DNA from: Rhodospirillum sp.
GTDB taxonomy: Bacteria > Pseudomonadota > Alphaproteobacteria > Rhodospirillales > Rhodospirillaceae
Length of the DNA: 64,000 nucleotides
Direction: 5' to 3'
Assembly: GCA_021741145.1 (NCBI GenBank)
Contig: JAIOYK010000001.1
Location: 124,001 to 188,000 of the forward strand
Made by a program: the position numbers and the translations under genes. How positions within the stretch are numbered: the first letter of the stretch is position 1; every line of letters starts with the position of its first letter. Of this stretch, positions 25,091 through 35,391 are shown piece after piece. The notes beneath the pieces are model-generated. The model did no database searches and had not been told where the DNA came from. It was given only the letters and a program-made list of their open reading frames with translations.

Positions 25091-26377
25091 CTAAAGCAGT
25101 CCGAGCGCCAGGCTCGGGAAAAGAACCAGAAGGGCCAGGCGCACGAGATCGGAGAGGACGAAGGGAAAAACGCCCTTGAAGATTTCGGCGATGGGCACGT
25201 CTGGTGCCACGGTTTTGATGACGAAGACATTCATGCCCACCGGTGGCGTGATCAACCCCAATTCCACGGTGATGACCGAGACGATGCCAAACCACACCGG
25301 ATCGAACCCGGCCTGGATGATCACCGGATAGACCACCGGTACGGTCAACAGCAGCATGGCCAGGGAGTCCATGACACAGCCCAACACCATATAGAGCACC
25401 AGCACACAGAGCAGAACCGCGTAGGGGGCCAAGTTCATGTTCGCCACCATTTCCGCCAATGTGAAGGAAATGCGCGAGACGGAGAGGAAGTAGCCGAAAA
25501 TCTCCGCGCCGATGATCATGAAGAAGATCATGGCCGACAGGAACAGGGATTCCTCCACCGCGTCCCGAAAATCCTTCCAGTTCATGCCCCGGAACAGGGC
25601 GATGAAGAAGGTGCCCCCGGCGCCGACGGCCGCGGCCTCGGTCGGGGTAAACAGGCCGCCGTAAATGCCCCCGATGATCAGGGCGAAGATGCCGCCGAAA
25701 CCGGACAATCCCTTCAGACCGACGATCTTTTCCTTCAGGGTCGAGGACTCTCCCGGTTGCGCCAGATCAGGCTTCAGCCAGACGGTCACCGCGATGGTCA
25801 CGCAATAGAGAACCAGCCCCAGCAGGCCCGGCATGACACCGGCGATGAACATGTCCCCCACCGACTGCTCGGTGATCAGCGCGTAGAGCAACAGGGCGAT
25901 GGAGGGCGGGATCATGATCCCCAGCGTGCCCCCCGCGGCCAGCGTCCCGGTGGCGAGCCCCGGGGCGTAGCCATGCTTGCGCATTTCCGGCAGAGCGACC
26001 CGGGCCATGGAAGCCGCGGTGGCCAGCGAGGAGCCGGAGATGGCGGAGAACACGGCGCAGGACGAGACCGCGGCCAGGGCCATGCCTCCCCGCCAGGAGC
26101 CGAACAGGGTTCGTGCGCCGGAGAAGAGTTCCGCGGACATCTTGGCCTTGCTGGCGAAGACGCCCATCAGGATGAACATGGGAATGGGGCTGAAACCGTA
26201 GTTGGACAGGGTCTCGAAAGGCCCGGATTCCAGGATCGACATGCTCGCGTCGAAGGTGACGATCAACCCGAAGCCGATGAACCCCGTGGCCCCCATGGCG
26301 AGCGCCACGGGCATACGCAGGGCGATCATCACCAGCATGGCGGCGATGCTAAGATAGCCGATGACGGAGGCGCTCAT
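25091..26377 (-). CDS. dctM: TRAP transporter large permease (DctM type)
   Basis: A 428-residue, 12-TM-class subunit that forms the translocation pathway of a tripartite ATP-independent transporter, driven by an ion gradient (usually Na+). Family blocks are readable: VALAMGATGFIGFG, PIPMFILMGVFA, ATGTLAAGGTLGIMIPPS and LITPPVGMNVFVIK. It overlaps dctQ by 4 bp. The substrate is likely an organic acid; the aromatic-acid locus next door makes an aromatic or dicarboxylic acid conceivable but the sequence does not show it. Confidence 0.95.
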   Translation of the reverse strand: MSASVIGYLSIAAMLVMIALRMPVALAMGATGFIGFGLIVTFDASMSILESGPFETLSNYGFSPIPMFILMGVFASKAKMSAELFSGARTLFGSWRGGMALAAVSSCAVFSAISGSSLATAASMARVALPEMRKHGYAPGLATGTLAAGGTLGIMIPPSIALLLYALITEQSVGDMFIAGVMPGLLGLVLYCVTIAVTVWLKPDLAQPGESSTLKEKIVGLKGLSGFGGIFALIIGGIYGGLFTPTEAAAVGAGGTFFIALFRGMNWKDFRDAVEESLFLSAMIFFMIIGAEIFGYFLSVSRISFTLAEMVANMNLAPYAVLLCVLVLYMVLGCVMDSLAMLLLTVPVVYPVIIQAGFDPVWFGIVSVITVELGLITPPVGMNVFVIKTVAPDVPIAEIFKGVFPFVLSDLVRLALLVLFPSLALGLL

Positions 26378-26883
26378 GACCGCTTCCCACTTTCAAGAAT
26401 ATGTTCCAGACCGACCAGGAACCCGCGCAGGGCGAGCACCGCCGTGGCGAAGGTCACGGCCATGTAGATATAGGCGAGCGGCACGACCAGATCCTGGGAA
26501 GTCTCTCCGGTCGACAACGCCTGTCCGACAGCGTCGGAAAAGCGGATCGTCATTCCCAGACCCAGCAGGCCGAAGCCAAACAAGTAGACGCCCGACAGAA
26601 TGTCCTTGAGCCGTTCGCTCATGGTCTCGGTGAACAGGTCGACGATCACTTGCCCCCGTGCCACCGAATAGGGCAAGGCGAAGAGCACCATGAACAAGAG
26701 GCAGAAACTGACGATTTCCACGCCGCCCCGGAAGGTGAAATCGATGGCCCCATCGGTCGCGCCAAAGACGAACCGAGTCACCACGTCCACCAGTACCGTC
26801 ACCACCATCAAGACAATCAGAACGCCCGCGACCATGTGCATGCCATGGGCCAGACGATGGGCCGCGTTAAAGAGGGCTTTCAC
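26374..26883 (-). CDS. dctQ: TRAP transporter small permease (DctQ type)
   Basis: A 169-residue four-helix subunit that partners the large permease. Family features are VLVDVVTRFVFG after TM1 and the central GGVEIVSFCLLFMVLFALPY followed by ARGQVIVDL. The GTG at 26883 is preceded by GGGGAG at eight bases and is preferred over the longer frame. The stop overlaps the dctM start (ATGA arrangement). Confidence 0.92.
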   Translation of the reverse strand: MKALFNAAHRLAHGMHMVAGVLIVLMVVTVLVDVVTRFVFGATDGAIDFTFRGGVEIVSFCLLFMVLFALPYSVARGQVIVDLFTETMSERLKDILSGVYLFGFGLLGLGMTIRFSDAVGQALSTGETSQDLVVPLAYIYMAVTFATAVLALRGFLVGLEHILESGKRS

Positions 26884-26916
26884 GGTATCCACTCCCCAAA
26901 AAGCCGGAAAAGGGAA

Positions 26917-26939
26917 GCGGGGGACGGTGACCGCCCCCC
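26917..26939 (-). promoter_or_regulatory. Hairpin between dctP and dctQ
   Basis: A GC stem (GGGGGGCGG with CGTCCCCCGC, slightly imperfect) with a 4-base loop lies between the binding-protein stop and the small-permease GTG. A pyrimidine-rich tail follows. Such hairpins commonly leave more binding protein than permease mRNA. Confidence 0.55.
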
Positions 26940-26957
26940 ACTCCATTTCGGGAGCAC

Positions 26958-27992
26958 TTATTGGCAGCTCTTGGACAGTTCCACGGCCCGGGCGTAAACG
27001 TCACGGCCCGGCAGATTCTTGCCGTCCAGCTCGGTCAGGTAGGATTCGACGGCGGCTTCCTTGACCGGCTTCCAGGCGGGGTTGTCCATGCCACCGGGAA
27101 CGACGTAGATTTCATGTCCAGCCTTGCTGGCCTGGGCACGACCCTTAACGTCGATATTGTCGAAGACCTGACCGGCCTTCTTGGCCCACTCCAGACCGGA
27201 ATTGTCGTCGATCACCTTCTTCAGGTCGGCGGGCAGACCTTCGTAGACGTCCTTGTTCATGGTCATCACGAAGGCGATGGTGTACAAGCCGCCGGTTTCG
27301 GTGTGCTTGGTGGCCAGTTCATTCAGGCGGAAGGCGGTCATGCCTTCCCAGGGCAGGGCCACGCCGTCAATGACGCCGCGCTGCATGGACTGATAGGATT
27401 CCGGCGCGGGCATGCCGACGGGTTGGGCGCCCACGCTTTCCAGCACGGAACCGAGCAGGGTCGTCGGGCGGCGGATGCGCATCCCCTTCAGATCCTCGGG
27501 CGTTTCAATCAACTTGTCCCGGGTGTGCAGATTGCCCGGACCATGGGTGAAGAAAAACAGGGGATGGGTTTCGGTGTACTCGTCCCCCAACTTGCCTTCC
27601 TCATAGAGGGACTCGAGAACGCAGGAGCCATGCTCGCCGTTCTTGGAGATACCCGGAACCTCGACCACCTGGGTCAGGGGGAAGCGGTTGGCGGTATAGC
27701 CCAGGACGGTGACGGTCACATCGGCCACCCGGTTCTTCACCGCGTCATACTGGGCCGGAGGCTTGGCCAGGGTCGCGGCGGGATACATTTCCACCTTGAT
27801 GCGACCGCCGGAATCCTTCTCCACCTTCTCGGCCCAGACGTCGAAAAGGTCCTTCGGTAGACCGGCCACGGCGGGCCAGAAGTGGGCGAAGCGCAGGGTC
27901 ACGTCCGCGGCCGAAGCGGTGGACGCGGCGCCGGAGGCGGCACCCAGGGCGATCACGCCGACCAAAGCGGCGCGGGTAAAGGTCTTAAACAT
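26958..27992 (-). CDS. dctP: TRAP transporter substrate-binding protein (DctP type)
   Basis: A 344-residue periplasmic protein with a clear signal peptide (basic start, hydrophobic core to about residue 22, cleavage at STASA-AD). The mature part has VTLRFAHFWPAVAG, DLKGMRIRRPTTLLGSVLES containing the substrate-anchoring Arg, and RGVIDGVALPWEGM. ATG at 27992 follows GGGAGGAATTG. First gene of dctPQM-hemerythrin. In the DctP family the conserved Arg contacts a substrate carboxylate, so the ligand is probably an organic acid. Confidence 0.94.
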   Translation of the reverse strand: MFKTFTRAALVGVIALGAASGAASTASAADVTLRFAHFWPAVAGLPKDLFDVWAEKVEKDSGGRIKVEMYPAATLAKPPAQYDAVKNRVADVTVTVLGYTANRFPLTQVVEVPGISKNGEHGSCVLESLYEEGKLGDEYTETHPLFFFTHGPGNLHTRDKLIETPEDLKGMRIRRPTTLLGSVLESVGAQPVGMPAPESYQSMQRGVIDGVALPWEGMTAFRLNELATKHTETGGLYTIAFVMTMNKDVYEGLPADLKKVIDDNSGLEWAKKAGQVFDNIDVKGRAQASKAGHEIYVVPGGMDNPAWKPVKEAAVESYLTELDGKNLPGRDVYARAVELSKSCQ

Positions 27993-28107
27993 CAATTCCT
28001 CCCTGTCGAGGCTGTTTGTTTCTTGGAGCCCGGACCGCCAGGGGCGAAACCGGGGATGGGGGGCACTTAACACTTAAAGGGTAGGCGGGAACCGTGGCTT
28101 ATCCGAT

Positions 28108-29100
28108 TCAGGCGAAGACCTCCGTGTCGATTTCCCCCATGGTGGTGGGGGCGTAGCGGAGGCCGCTCACCGTTTGATTGTTTACCAGCGCGTCGACACG
28201 CGCCACCAATTCCGGATCCAGGGATAACGTTGCCGCCTCCAGGTTTTCCTTCAGGTGTTCCAGGTTCGTGGTCCCTGGAATGGCGTGGATGTGGTCGCCC
28301 TTGGCCAGGACCCAGGCCAGGGACAATTGGGCCGCGGAATACCCTGCTTCCTTGGCCAGGGCCTGGTAACCGTCGAGCAGCGTCAGGTTGGCCGGGTAAT
28401 GGTCTGCTTGGAAGCGTGGCATGCCCCGACGGATATCCCGGTCCGGCAGGGCCGCCGGATCGGGCGGACAGTCGGTGAGAAACCCGCGTGCCACGGGGCT
28501 GAAGGCGACAAAGGCGATGCCCATCTCGGCGCAGGCGGAGAGAACGGCGATTTCCGCCTCCCGCGTCCAGGGCGAATACTCGGTCTGAACCGCGGTCACC
28601 GGATGGACAGCATGGGCCTTGCGCAGGGTCTCCGCGGAGATCTCGGACAGACCGATGGAACGGATCTTGCCCTCGCCCACCAATTCGGCGAGCGCGCCGA
28701 CACTCTCCTCGATGGGGACGGAGAAATCCCTCCGGTGCAGGTAGTACAGGTCGATCACATCGGTCTTCAGGGCACGCAGGGCATCCTCGCAGGTGTCCTT
28801 GATCACCTCGGGACGGCCATTGATCTCCCGCTTGCCGTCCGGCCCCTTGCGCATGCCGCATTTGCTGGCGAGCTTGTACTCGGAGCGCCGGTGAGAGACA
28901 GCCTCGCCGATCAGCGCCTCGTTGGCGCCGAACCCATAGAGCGCCGCGGTGTCCAGGTGGTCATAGCCCAGGTCGAGGGCTTCGTTGAGCAAACGGATAG
29001 CCGCTTGCTTTTCCACGGGCACCCCATAGGCGTGGGACAGGTTCATGCAGCCCAAGCCAATGGCGGCGACGTCAAAGGGTCCAAGGGGTCGGCGAAGCAT
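28108..29100 (-). CDS. Aldo/keto reductase
   Basis: A 330-residue NADPH-dependent oxidoreductase of the AKR superfamily (YhdN/AKR13-like TIM barrel). The catalytic tetrad is visible: Asp and Tyr in LDTAALYGFGANE, Lys in KLASKCG, His in IDLYYLHRRD. The cofactor region near the C-terminus is HAIPGTTNLEHLKENLEA. AGGAG precedes the ATG. It follows ligC by 21 bp on the same strand, so it belongs to the minus-strand lig operon. It may act on an aromatic aldehyde or ketone, but no pathway step requires it. Confidence 0.9.
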   Translation of the reverse strand: MLRRPLGPFDVAAIGLGCMNLSHAYGVPVEKQAAIRLLNEALDLGYDHLDTAALYGFGANEALIGEAVSHRRSEYKLASKCGMRKGPDGKREINGRPEVIKDTCEDALRALKTDVIDLYYLHRRDFSVPIEESVGALAELVGEGKIRSIGLSEISAETLRKAHAVHPVTAVQTEYSPWTREAEIAVLSACAEMGIAFVAFSPVARGFLTDCPPDPAALPDRDIRRGMPRFQADHYPANLTLLDGYQALAKEAGYSAAQLSLAWVLAKGDHIHAIPGTTNLEHLKENLEAATLSLDPELVARVDALVNNQTVSGLRYAPTTMGEIDTEVFA

Positions 29101-29121
29101 TCCATATTCTCCTGTTCTCGA

Positions 29122-30066
29122 TTAGCCGAAGCTCTTCTCGATCCGGTCGAGGGTTCGCATGGCGGCCAGTCCCTGGTCAACGGAGCTATTGGGCTCCCGC
29201 CCCTCCTGGATGGCGGTGATGAATTCCCGATCCACCAGTTCCACGCCATTGTTCGACAGGGCCACGCCAGACAGGTCAATCTGCTCCTCCTTGCCGTTGA
29301 ACAGGTCATCATAGCGGGCGATGTAGGTGCCGTTATCGCAAATGTAGCGGAAGGTCGTGCCCAAGGGACCATCGTTGTTAAACGACAGGGAGAGCGTGCA
29401 GAGCGCGCCCGAAGCGGCCTTCATGCCGATGCTCATGTCCATGGCGATGCCCAGGTCCGGATGGGTGGGACCCTGCAAGCCGAAGACCGTCTCGGGCTCT
29501 CCCCCCGTCTGATACTGGAACAGGTCGACGGTGTGGCAGGCGTGGTGCCACAGCAGGTGGTCGGTCCAGGTGCGGGGTTCGCCGAGCGCGTTCAGATTGG
29601 ACCGGCGGAAGAAATAGGTCTGAACATCGAGCTGCTGGAGGGTCAACTCTCCGGCCACGATCCTGTTATGGACCCATTGGTGGCTGGGGTTAAAGCGGCG
29701 CACATGGCCGACCATGGCCACCAGCCCGGTTTCCTGGCGCACCGTCACCAATTCCTCGGAGTCCGCCAGAGTGTCGGCCATGGGGATCTCGACCATCACA
29801 TGCTTGCCCGCCTTCAGGCAGGCGATGGCCTGGGAGGCATGGACCTGGGTCGGCGTGGCCAGGATCACCGCGTCCACATCGTCCCGGGCCAGGCTTTCGG
29901 CCAGATCCTTGGTGGCATGGGGAATGCCCCGCTCGGCGGCGAAGGCGTCGATGTCGTCCGGCCCCCCGCCGACCACGGAGGTGACGGTCACCCCCTCGAT
30001 CTTGGACAGGGCGTCCAGGTGCTTGCGGCCAAAGGCGCCCGCGGCGCCGGCGACACAGAGTCTCAT
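29122..30066 (-). CDS. ligC: 4-carboxy-2-hydroxymuconate-6-semialdehyde dehydrogenase
   Basis: A 314-residue Gfo/Idh/MocA-family dehydrogenase, essentially the length of the Sphingobium LigC. It oxidises the hemiacetal of CHMS with NADP to 2-pyrone-4,6-dicarboxylate (PDC). The Rossmann loop is VAGAAGAFGRKH. ATPTQVHASQAI and KHVMVEIPMADTLADS are family blocks, and WTDHLLWHHACHTVDLF contains the substrate-side histidines. Position directly after ligB supports the assignment. Confidence 0.9.
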   Translation of the reverse strand: MRLCVAGAAGAFGRKHLDALSKIEGVTVTSVVGGGPDDIDAFAAERGIPHATKDLAESLARDDVDAVILATPTQVHASQAIACLKAGKHVMVEIPMADTLADSEELVTVRQETGLVAMVGHVRRFNPSHQWVHNRIVAGELTLQQLDVQTYFFRRSNLNALGEPRTWTDHLLWHHACHTVDLFQYQTGGEPETVFGLQGPTHPDLGIAMDMSIGMKAASGALCTLSLSFNNDGPLGTTFRYICDNGTYIARYDDLFNGKEEQIDLSGVALSNNGVELVDREFITAIQEGREPNSSVDQGLAAMRTLDRIEKSFG

Positions 30067-30110
30067 CCGTTCAGTCTCCATTCGGTTCGGATCTCCGGTG
30101 GACGGGTTTC

Positions 30111-31379
<1,269 letters not shown>

Positions 31380-31383
<4 letters not shown>

Positions 31384-32315
31384 GCCGCGTCCTCCTTGGG
31401 GAAGAGTCCGACGAGCAGGTCGTCGGCGAGCTTGCCGTAATCCTTGCCCTCGGCCTTGATGGCCAGATCGCCGATCCGCTGTTCCCAGTCCGCGGTGGCC
31501 GAGGCCATGACCCCACCCAGACCCAGGTCCTCGACGGTCAGGGCAACCTCGCGCATTTCCGCGGCCCGGCGAATCCCGTGGGTCATGGCCCGCTCCATCA
31601 TGTGGGCCGCCTTGGCCTTGAAGTCGAAACCGGGATAGGTGACGTCGAGCGAGTCCAGGACCATCCCATCCACCCCGGCTCGGCGCCCGGCCAGAACGCA
31701 TTCCAGGAACAGGGCCTCCATGCCCTTCATCATCACCGAGCGGATCATCTTGATCGAGGAAGAGGAGCCCACCGGACCCTCCACTGTCTTGGCGTTGTCC
31801 ATGTCCAACGCCGCGAGAACCGTCAGGGCCTCCACGGCGTTGGGGCCACTCAACAGCAAGGGCGTCTTGTGCATCTTGGGATAGACGGGCGCCATCACCG
31901 CGGTGTCGACGTAGCGCCCGCCCGCGGCCTCGATAACCTCGGCGTTCCCGCGCTTGGTGCCCGGCGCACAGGAGTTGCAGTCGAAATAAAAGGTTCCCGG
32001 AGCGATGCGCTTGGCCGCGGCCTCCGCCGCCTTGCCCGCCTGATCGGCGGTCACCACGCAGACAACCACCCCGGCGGCGTCCAAGGCCTCCGCCGGGGTG
32101 GCGCAACCGGTAACGCCTAAGGAAACATAGTCGGCGCGCTTGGCGTCCCGGACGGCCGACTCGACGTTGTCCGTCTTGAGATCATAGGCCCAGGTCCGGG
32201 CGGCACGGCTGGCGCCCCACCCCTTGACGAAGGCCTGTCCAGCCTCGCCGAACCCGATCAGGGCGATTTTCGCGGCCCCTTCAACGGCCCCGTCCTTGGC
32301 GGCTTTCGTGTTCAC
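31380..32315 (-). CDS. NAD(P)-dependent 6PGDH-like oxidoreductase (DUF1932)
   Basis: A 311-residue beta-hydroxyacid-dehydrogenase-like protein. The N-terminal Rossmann fold has IALIGFGEAGQAFVKGW and later FYFDCNSCAPGTKR. The C-terminal helical domain of DUF1932 type contains the conserved Lys in SSSSIKMIRSVMMKGMEAL. GTG at 32315 follows GGGAGG. It is the first gene of the minus-strand unit with ligA, ligB and ligC. No step of the 4,5-cleavage pathway needs it as LigC is also present, so its substrate may be a related side-chain hydroxyacid or an alternative aromatic intermediate. Confidence 0.85.
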
Positions 32316-32416
32316 CGTGGTCCTCCCGCAATTCGCTTCGCCACTCGGTTTCCTCCGAGCCTTTGGTCCTACCTACCATTCAATCCCGGTGGAGGACAAT
32401 CAATAGACACGACATC

Positions 32417-32448
32417 CTATTCATTTTTTGAATAGAGAAACCGAATAG
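32417..32448. promoter_or_regulatory. Candidate LysR-type operator upstream of the lig operon
   Basis: CTATTCA-N5-TGAATAG is a perfect 7-bp dyad (32417-32435), followed by a third half-site CGAATAG (32442-32448). It fits the T-N11-A style of LysR boxes and lies about 100 bp upstream of the GTG of the first gene. The likely ligand is the tandem-HTH LysR protein encoded next door. Confidence 0.55.
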
Positions 32449-32511
32449 CACGCCGCATCCCCGCTATCGCGTCGCACCATTTTCGACCCATCGGTCACCG
32501 GATCCCTCCCC

Positions 32512-33756
32512 TCAATCCCCTCGCCTGGCCGCCTCTCCAGCGGCACGCAGACAGTCCAGGAAGCGGCTTTGGGTGGCCGTGGGACGCCAGTCCCGGCGGT
32601 GGGTCACGCCGATGGGCCGCAGGGTGCCCCGGGTATCCACATCCAGCGGCACCAGCAGTCCCATGCGCTCCTCCAGCCGGATCTGGTGCAGGGAAATCAG
32701 GGTGAGGCGCTCACTGCCCAGCAAGAGCCCGCGGATCAGCATGGGAGAGCCCGTTTCCACCACGCCCTGGGGTTCGCCCACCCCCCCGAACATGGTGGTG
32801 AAATGGCGACGGGTGGGCGTCCCCTCCCGGGGGACCACCCAGGGGTAGGCGGCCAGATCCTCGACGGTCACCTTCTCCTTCCGGGCCAGGGGGTGGCCGG
32901 TCCGGGCGACGACGGCCAAGGGGTCGCTGAACAAGGCCTCCTGAACCACGTCGCCGATGGGCACGGGGGTCCGAAGGGCGCCGATCAACAGGTCCAGATC
33001 CCCCTGCCGGAGGCCGTTCAACAAGTCCTCGTAGGGGCCATCGACCACGCTCACCCGCACCTCCGGGCGCTCGCGCAACAGGGTATTGATGGCCGTTGGC
33101 AGGATGAAGGCCCGGGGCAGCGGCATGGCTCCGACAACGATTCGGCCCGTGTCCACGCCCTGGGCCTCCTCGATTTCGGCGAAACCCTGCTCCAACTCGG
33201 CGAAGGCCAGACGGACCGCCTGGGCGAGCGCGTCCGCGGCCGGGGTCAGGGCGATCCCCTGCCCCGTCTTCTCGAACAGACTCACCCCCGAAAGCCGCTC
33301 CAGATCCCGGGCGGCCCGGTGAAGGGTGGGCTGGGACAGGCCGATGGAGCGGGCCGCCAGACTGAAATTCCCCGCCTTGGACACCGCCACCAGGGCCTTC
33401 ATCTGAGCCGTCGTCAGCAGGTGATCGAAATTGGCGAACCCCCGGGTTCCCTTGCGCGCGCCCAGGCGCACCGCGTCCCTGGCCCCCTGGCGGACAAGGG
33501 ACAGCGACCGTTCCACCCGAACCAGGAACAGGCTTCCCGCCTCCGTCGCGTTGACCCCGTCGCTGCGCCGGTCGAACAGCCGCGCGCCCACCTGCTCCTC
33601 GAGCTTGGCCAGCGCCTGGGTGATGGCGGGCTGGGACAAATGCACCCGGGTCGAGGCATCGCTGATGGAGCGACACCGGGCCACCTCCGCGAAGGCCCGC
33701 AGGTGCCGGAAGTTGGGCAAGGGGGAAGAGGGCTGGGTATTGGGAATTTCATTCAT
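32512..33756 (-). CDS. LysR-family regulator with two N-terminal HTH domains
   Basis: A 414-residue regulator, about 100 longer than a usual LysR protein. The first winged HTH is at about 16-75 (NFRHLRAFAEVARCRSIS, then HLSQPAITQALAKLEEQVGARLF). A second complete LysR HTH is at about 114-173 (TTAQMKALVAVSKAGNFS, then GLSQPTLHRAARDLERLSGVSLFEK). The effector domain follows (TGRIVVGAMPLPRAFILPTAI to about residue 400). It lies between the two divergent arms of the lig/gal pathway and is the obvious regulator of both. Four ATG codons lie near the start; 33756 gives the family-like N-terminus, but 33768 or 33777 are possible. Confidence 0.88.
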   Translation of the reverse strand: MNEIPNTQPSSPLPNFRHLRAFAEVARCRSISDASTRVHLSQPAITQALAKLEEQVGARLFDRRSDGVNATEAGSLFLVRVERSLSLVRQGARDAVRLGARKGTRGFANFDHLLTTAQMKALVAVSKAGNFSLAARSIGLSQPTLHRAARDLERLSGVSLFEKTGQGIALTPAADALAQAVRLAFAELEQGFAEIEEAQGVDTGRIVVGAMPLPRAFILPTAINTLLRERPEVRVSVVDGPYEDLLNGLRQGDLDLLIGALRTPVPIGDVVQEALFSDPLAVVARTGHPLARKEKVTVEDLAAYPWVVPREGTPTRRHFTTMFGGVGEPQGVVETGSPMLIRGLLLGSERLTLISLHQIRLEERMGLLVPLDVDTRGTLRPIGVTHRRDWRPTATQSRFLDCLRAAGEAARRGD

Positions 33757-33770
33757 CGAACATTCCATCT

Positions 33771-33784
33771 TTCGCATTAGCGAA
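33771..33784. promoter_or_regulatory. Short dyad upstream of the LysR gene
   Basis: TTCGC-ATTA-GCGAA, a perfect 5-bp inverted repeat with four-base spacer, lies 15-28 bases before the chosen LysR start and about 200 bp before galB. It is a candidate autoregulatory or shared operator. It differs in sequence from the 32417 dyad, which weakens the case that one protein binds both. Confidence 0.35.
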
Positions 33785-33982
33785 GTCTCTATAGCATAAA
33801 ATTATATCACTGGCGGGAGAATGGAATGGGAAATCGGCGCGCCCGGGTCGATAGTGGGAGCATCGAGAAGGGGAGGACCACCCCGCGCCCCGGTTCCCGT
33901 TCCCCTTTGGGGAAGGAACCGCCAAGGCCGACACGCCGCGCGGACCACCCCAAAAAGACCAACGCGAAAGCGAGAGGCGTCC

Positions 33983-34717
33983 ATGAGCGACAAGAAGACC
34001 GCGCTGGTGATCAGCGCCCATTCCGCCGATTTCGTCTGGCGGTGTGGTGGGGCCATCGCCCTGCACCAGAAGAAGGGCTACGAGGTAACCATCGTTTGCC
34101 TGTCCTACGGCGAGCGTGGCGAGTCCGCCAAGCTGTGGAAGCAGGAAGGCATGACCCTGGAGAAGGTCAAGGCCGCTCGCCGGGTGGAGGCGGAAGCCGC
34201 CGCCCAGGCGCTGAACGCCCACGAAATCACATTCCTGGACGCCGGGGACTACCCCCTGGAGTTGGACAACGACAAGAAGTTCGAGCTGGTGGACATTATC
34301 CGCGCCGTCCAGCCGACCTTCATGCTCAGCCACTCCACCTACGACCCCTACAACACCGACCACATGTACGCCACCAAGGTGGCCATGGAATGCCGCATGA
34401 TCGCCCAGGCCTGGGGCCACAACCCCGGCCAGAAGGTCCTCGGCGCGCCTCAGCTTTACCTGTTCGAGCCGCACCAGACCGAGCAGATGGGCTGGAAGCC
34501 CGACGTCTTCCTCGATATCTCCGATGTCTGGGACCAGAAGTGGGCGGCGATCCAGGCCATGAAGGGCCAAGAGCACCTGTGGACCTATTACGAGAACCTG
34601 GCGGAAAACCGCGCCAACCACTTCCGCCGCAATTCGGGTGGCATGGCCGGGGGCCGGGCGGCGAAATACGCCGAGGGCTTCCAGTCCATCTACCCCCGCA
34701 CCGTGGATGAACTGTGA
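33983..34717 (+). CDS. galB: 4-oxalomesaconate hydratase (PIG-L type)
   Basis: A 244-residue zinc-dependent enzyme of the LmbE/PIG-L fold, the GalB type of oxalomesaconate hydratase known from Pseudomonas gallate degradation. It hydrates the oxalomesaconate intermediate to 4-carboxy-4-hydroxy-2-oxoadipate. The metal motif is [12 protein letters not shown] instead of the AHPDD of sugar deacetylases, and [13 protein letters not shown] supplies the further His ligands. ATG at 33983 follows GAGAGGCG; the longer upstream frame is not family-like. First gene of the plus-strand arm. Confidence 0.9.
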   Translation: MSDKKTALVISAHSADFVWRCGGAIALHQKKGYEVTIVCLSYGERGESAKLWKQEGMTLEKVKAARRVEAEAAAQALNAHEITFLDAGDYPLELDNDKKFELVDIIRAVQPTFMLSHSTYDPYNTDHMYATKVAMECRMIAQAWGHNPGQKVLGAPQLYLFEPHQTEQMGWKPDVFLDISDVWDQKWAAIQAMKGQEHLWTYYENLAENRANHFRRNSGGMAGGRAAKYAEGFQSIYPRTVDEL

Positions 34718-35391
34718 TGGGTGGCGTCGTCGTCCAAACCATCGAGCGGGCCGACCCCGCGATCGTCAAAGCCCTTGGCGCCTGCGGCGTGGCCACCGTT
34801 CACGAGGCCCAGGGCCGCAAGGGGCTGCTCGCCGCCTATATGCGCCCCATCTATTCGGGTGCCCGGCTGGGCGCCTCGGCGGTCACCATCTCCGCCCCGC
34901 CCGGGGACAACTGGATGGTCCACGTGGCCATCGAGCAGGTGAAGGAGGGCGACATCCTGGTGCTCGCCCCCACCTCCCCCTGCGAAGACGGCTATTTCGG
35001 TGACCTTCTGGCGACCTCCATGCGCGCCCGCGGTGGCGTGGGGCTGATCATCGACGCCGGAGTCCGCGATGTGCGCGACCTGACCGCGATGACGTTTCCG
35101 GTCTGGTCCAAGGCGGTCTGCGCCCAGGGCACGGTCAAGGAGACCGTGGGATCCGTGAACATCCCCGTGGTCTGCGCCAATGCCCTGGTCAACCCGGGCG
35201 ACATCATCGTCGCCGATGACGACGGAGTTTGTGTCGTCCGCCGGGAAGAAGCCGAAGAGGTGCTCAAGAAGGCTCTCGACCGGGAAGCCAAGGAAGAGGA
35301 CAAACGCGCCCGTCTGGCCGCCGGGGAACTGGGCTTGGACATCTATGGCATGCGCGCGCGCCTCGCCGAGAAGGGGCTGACCTATGTCTAG
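34717..35391 (+). CDS. galC: 4-carboxy-4-hydroxy-2-oxoadipate aldolase
   Basis: A 224-residue RraA-like class II aldolase (LigK/GalC) that splits the C6 hydroxyacid to pyruvate and oxaloacetate. It can also decarboxylate oxaloacetate. Family blocks: [15 protein letters not shown], the metal/substrate loop [37 protein letters not shown] and [16 protein letters not shown]. The ATG overlaps the galB stop (TGATG), so they are coupled. Confidence 0.92.
   Translation: MGGVVVQTIERADPAIVKALGACGVATVHEAQGRKGLLAAYMRPIYSGARLGASAVTISAPPGDNWMVHVAIEQVKEGDILVLAPTSPCEDGYFGDLLATSMRARGGVGLIIDAGVRDVRDLTAMTFPVWSKAVCAQGTVKETVGSVNIPVVCANALVNPGDIIVADDDGVCVVRREEAEEVLKKALDREAKEEDKRARLAAGELGLDIYGMRARLAEKGLTYV

Noticed and set aside
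33826-34710. Alternative frame of 294 codons over galB
   Set aside because: The galB frame matches the PIG-L hydratase family along its length; the alternative is Arg/Pro/Gly rich without homology.
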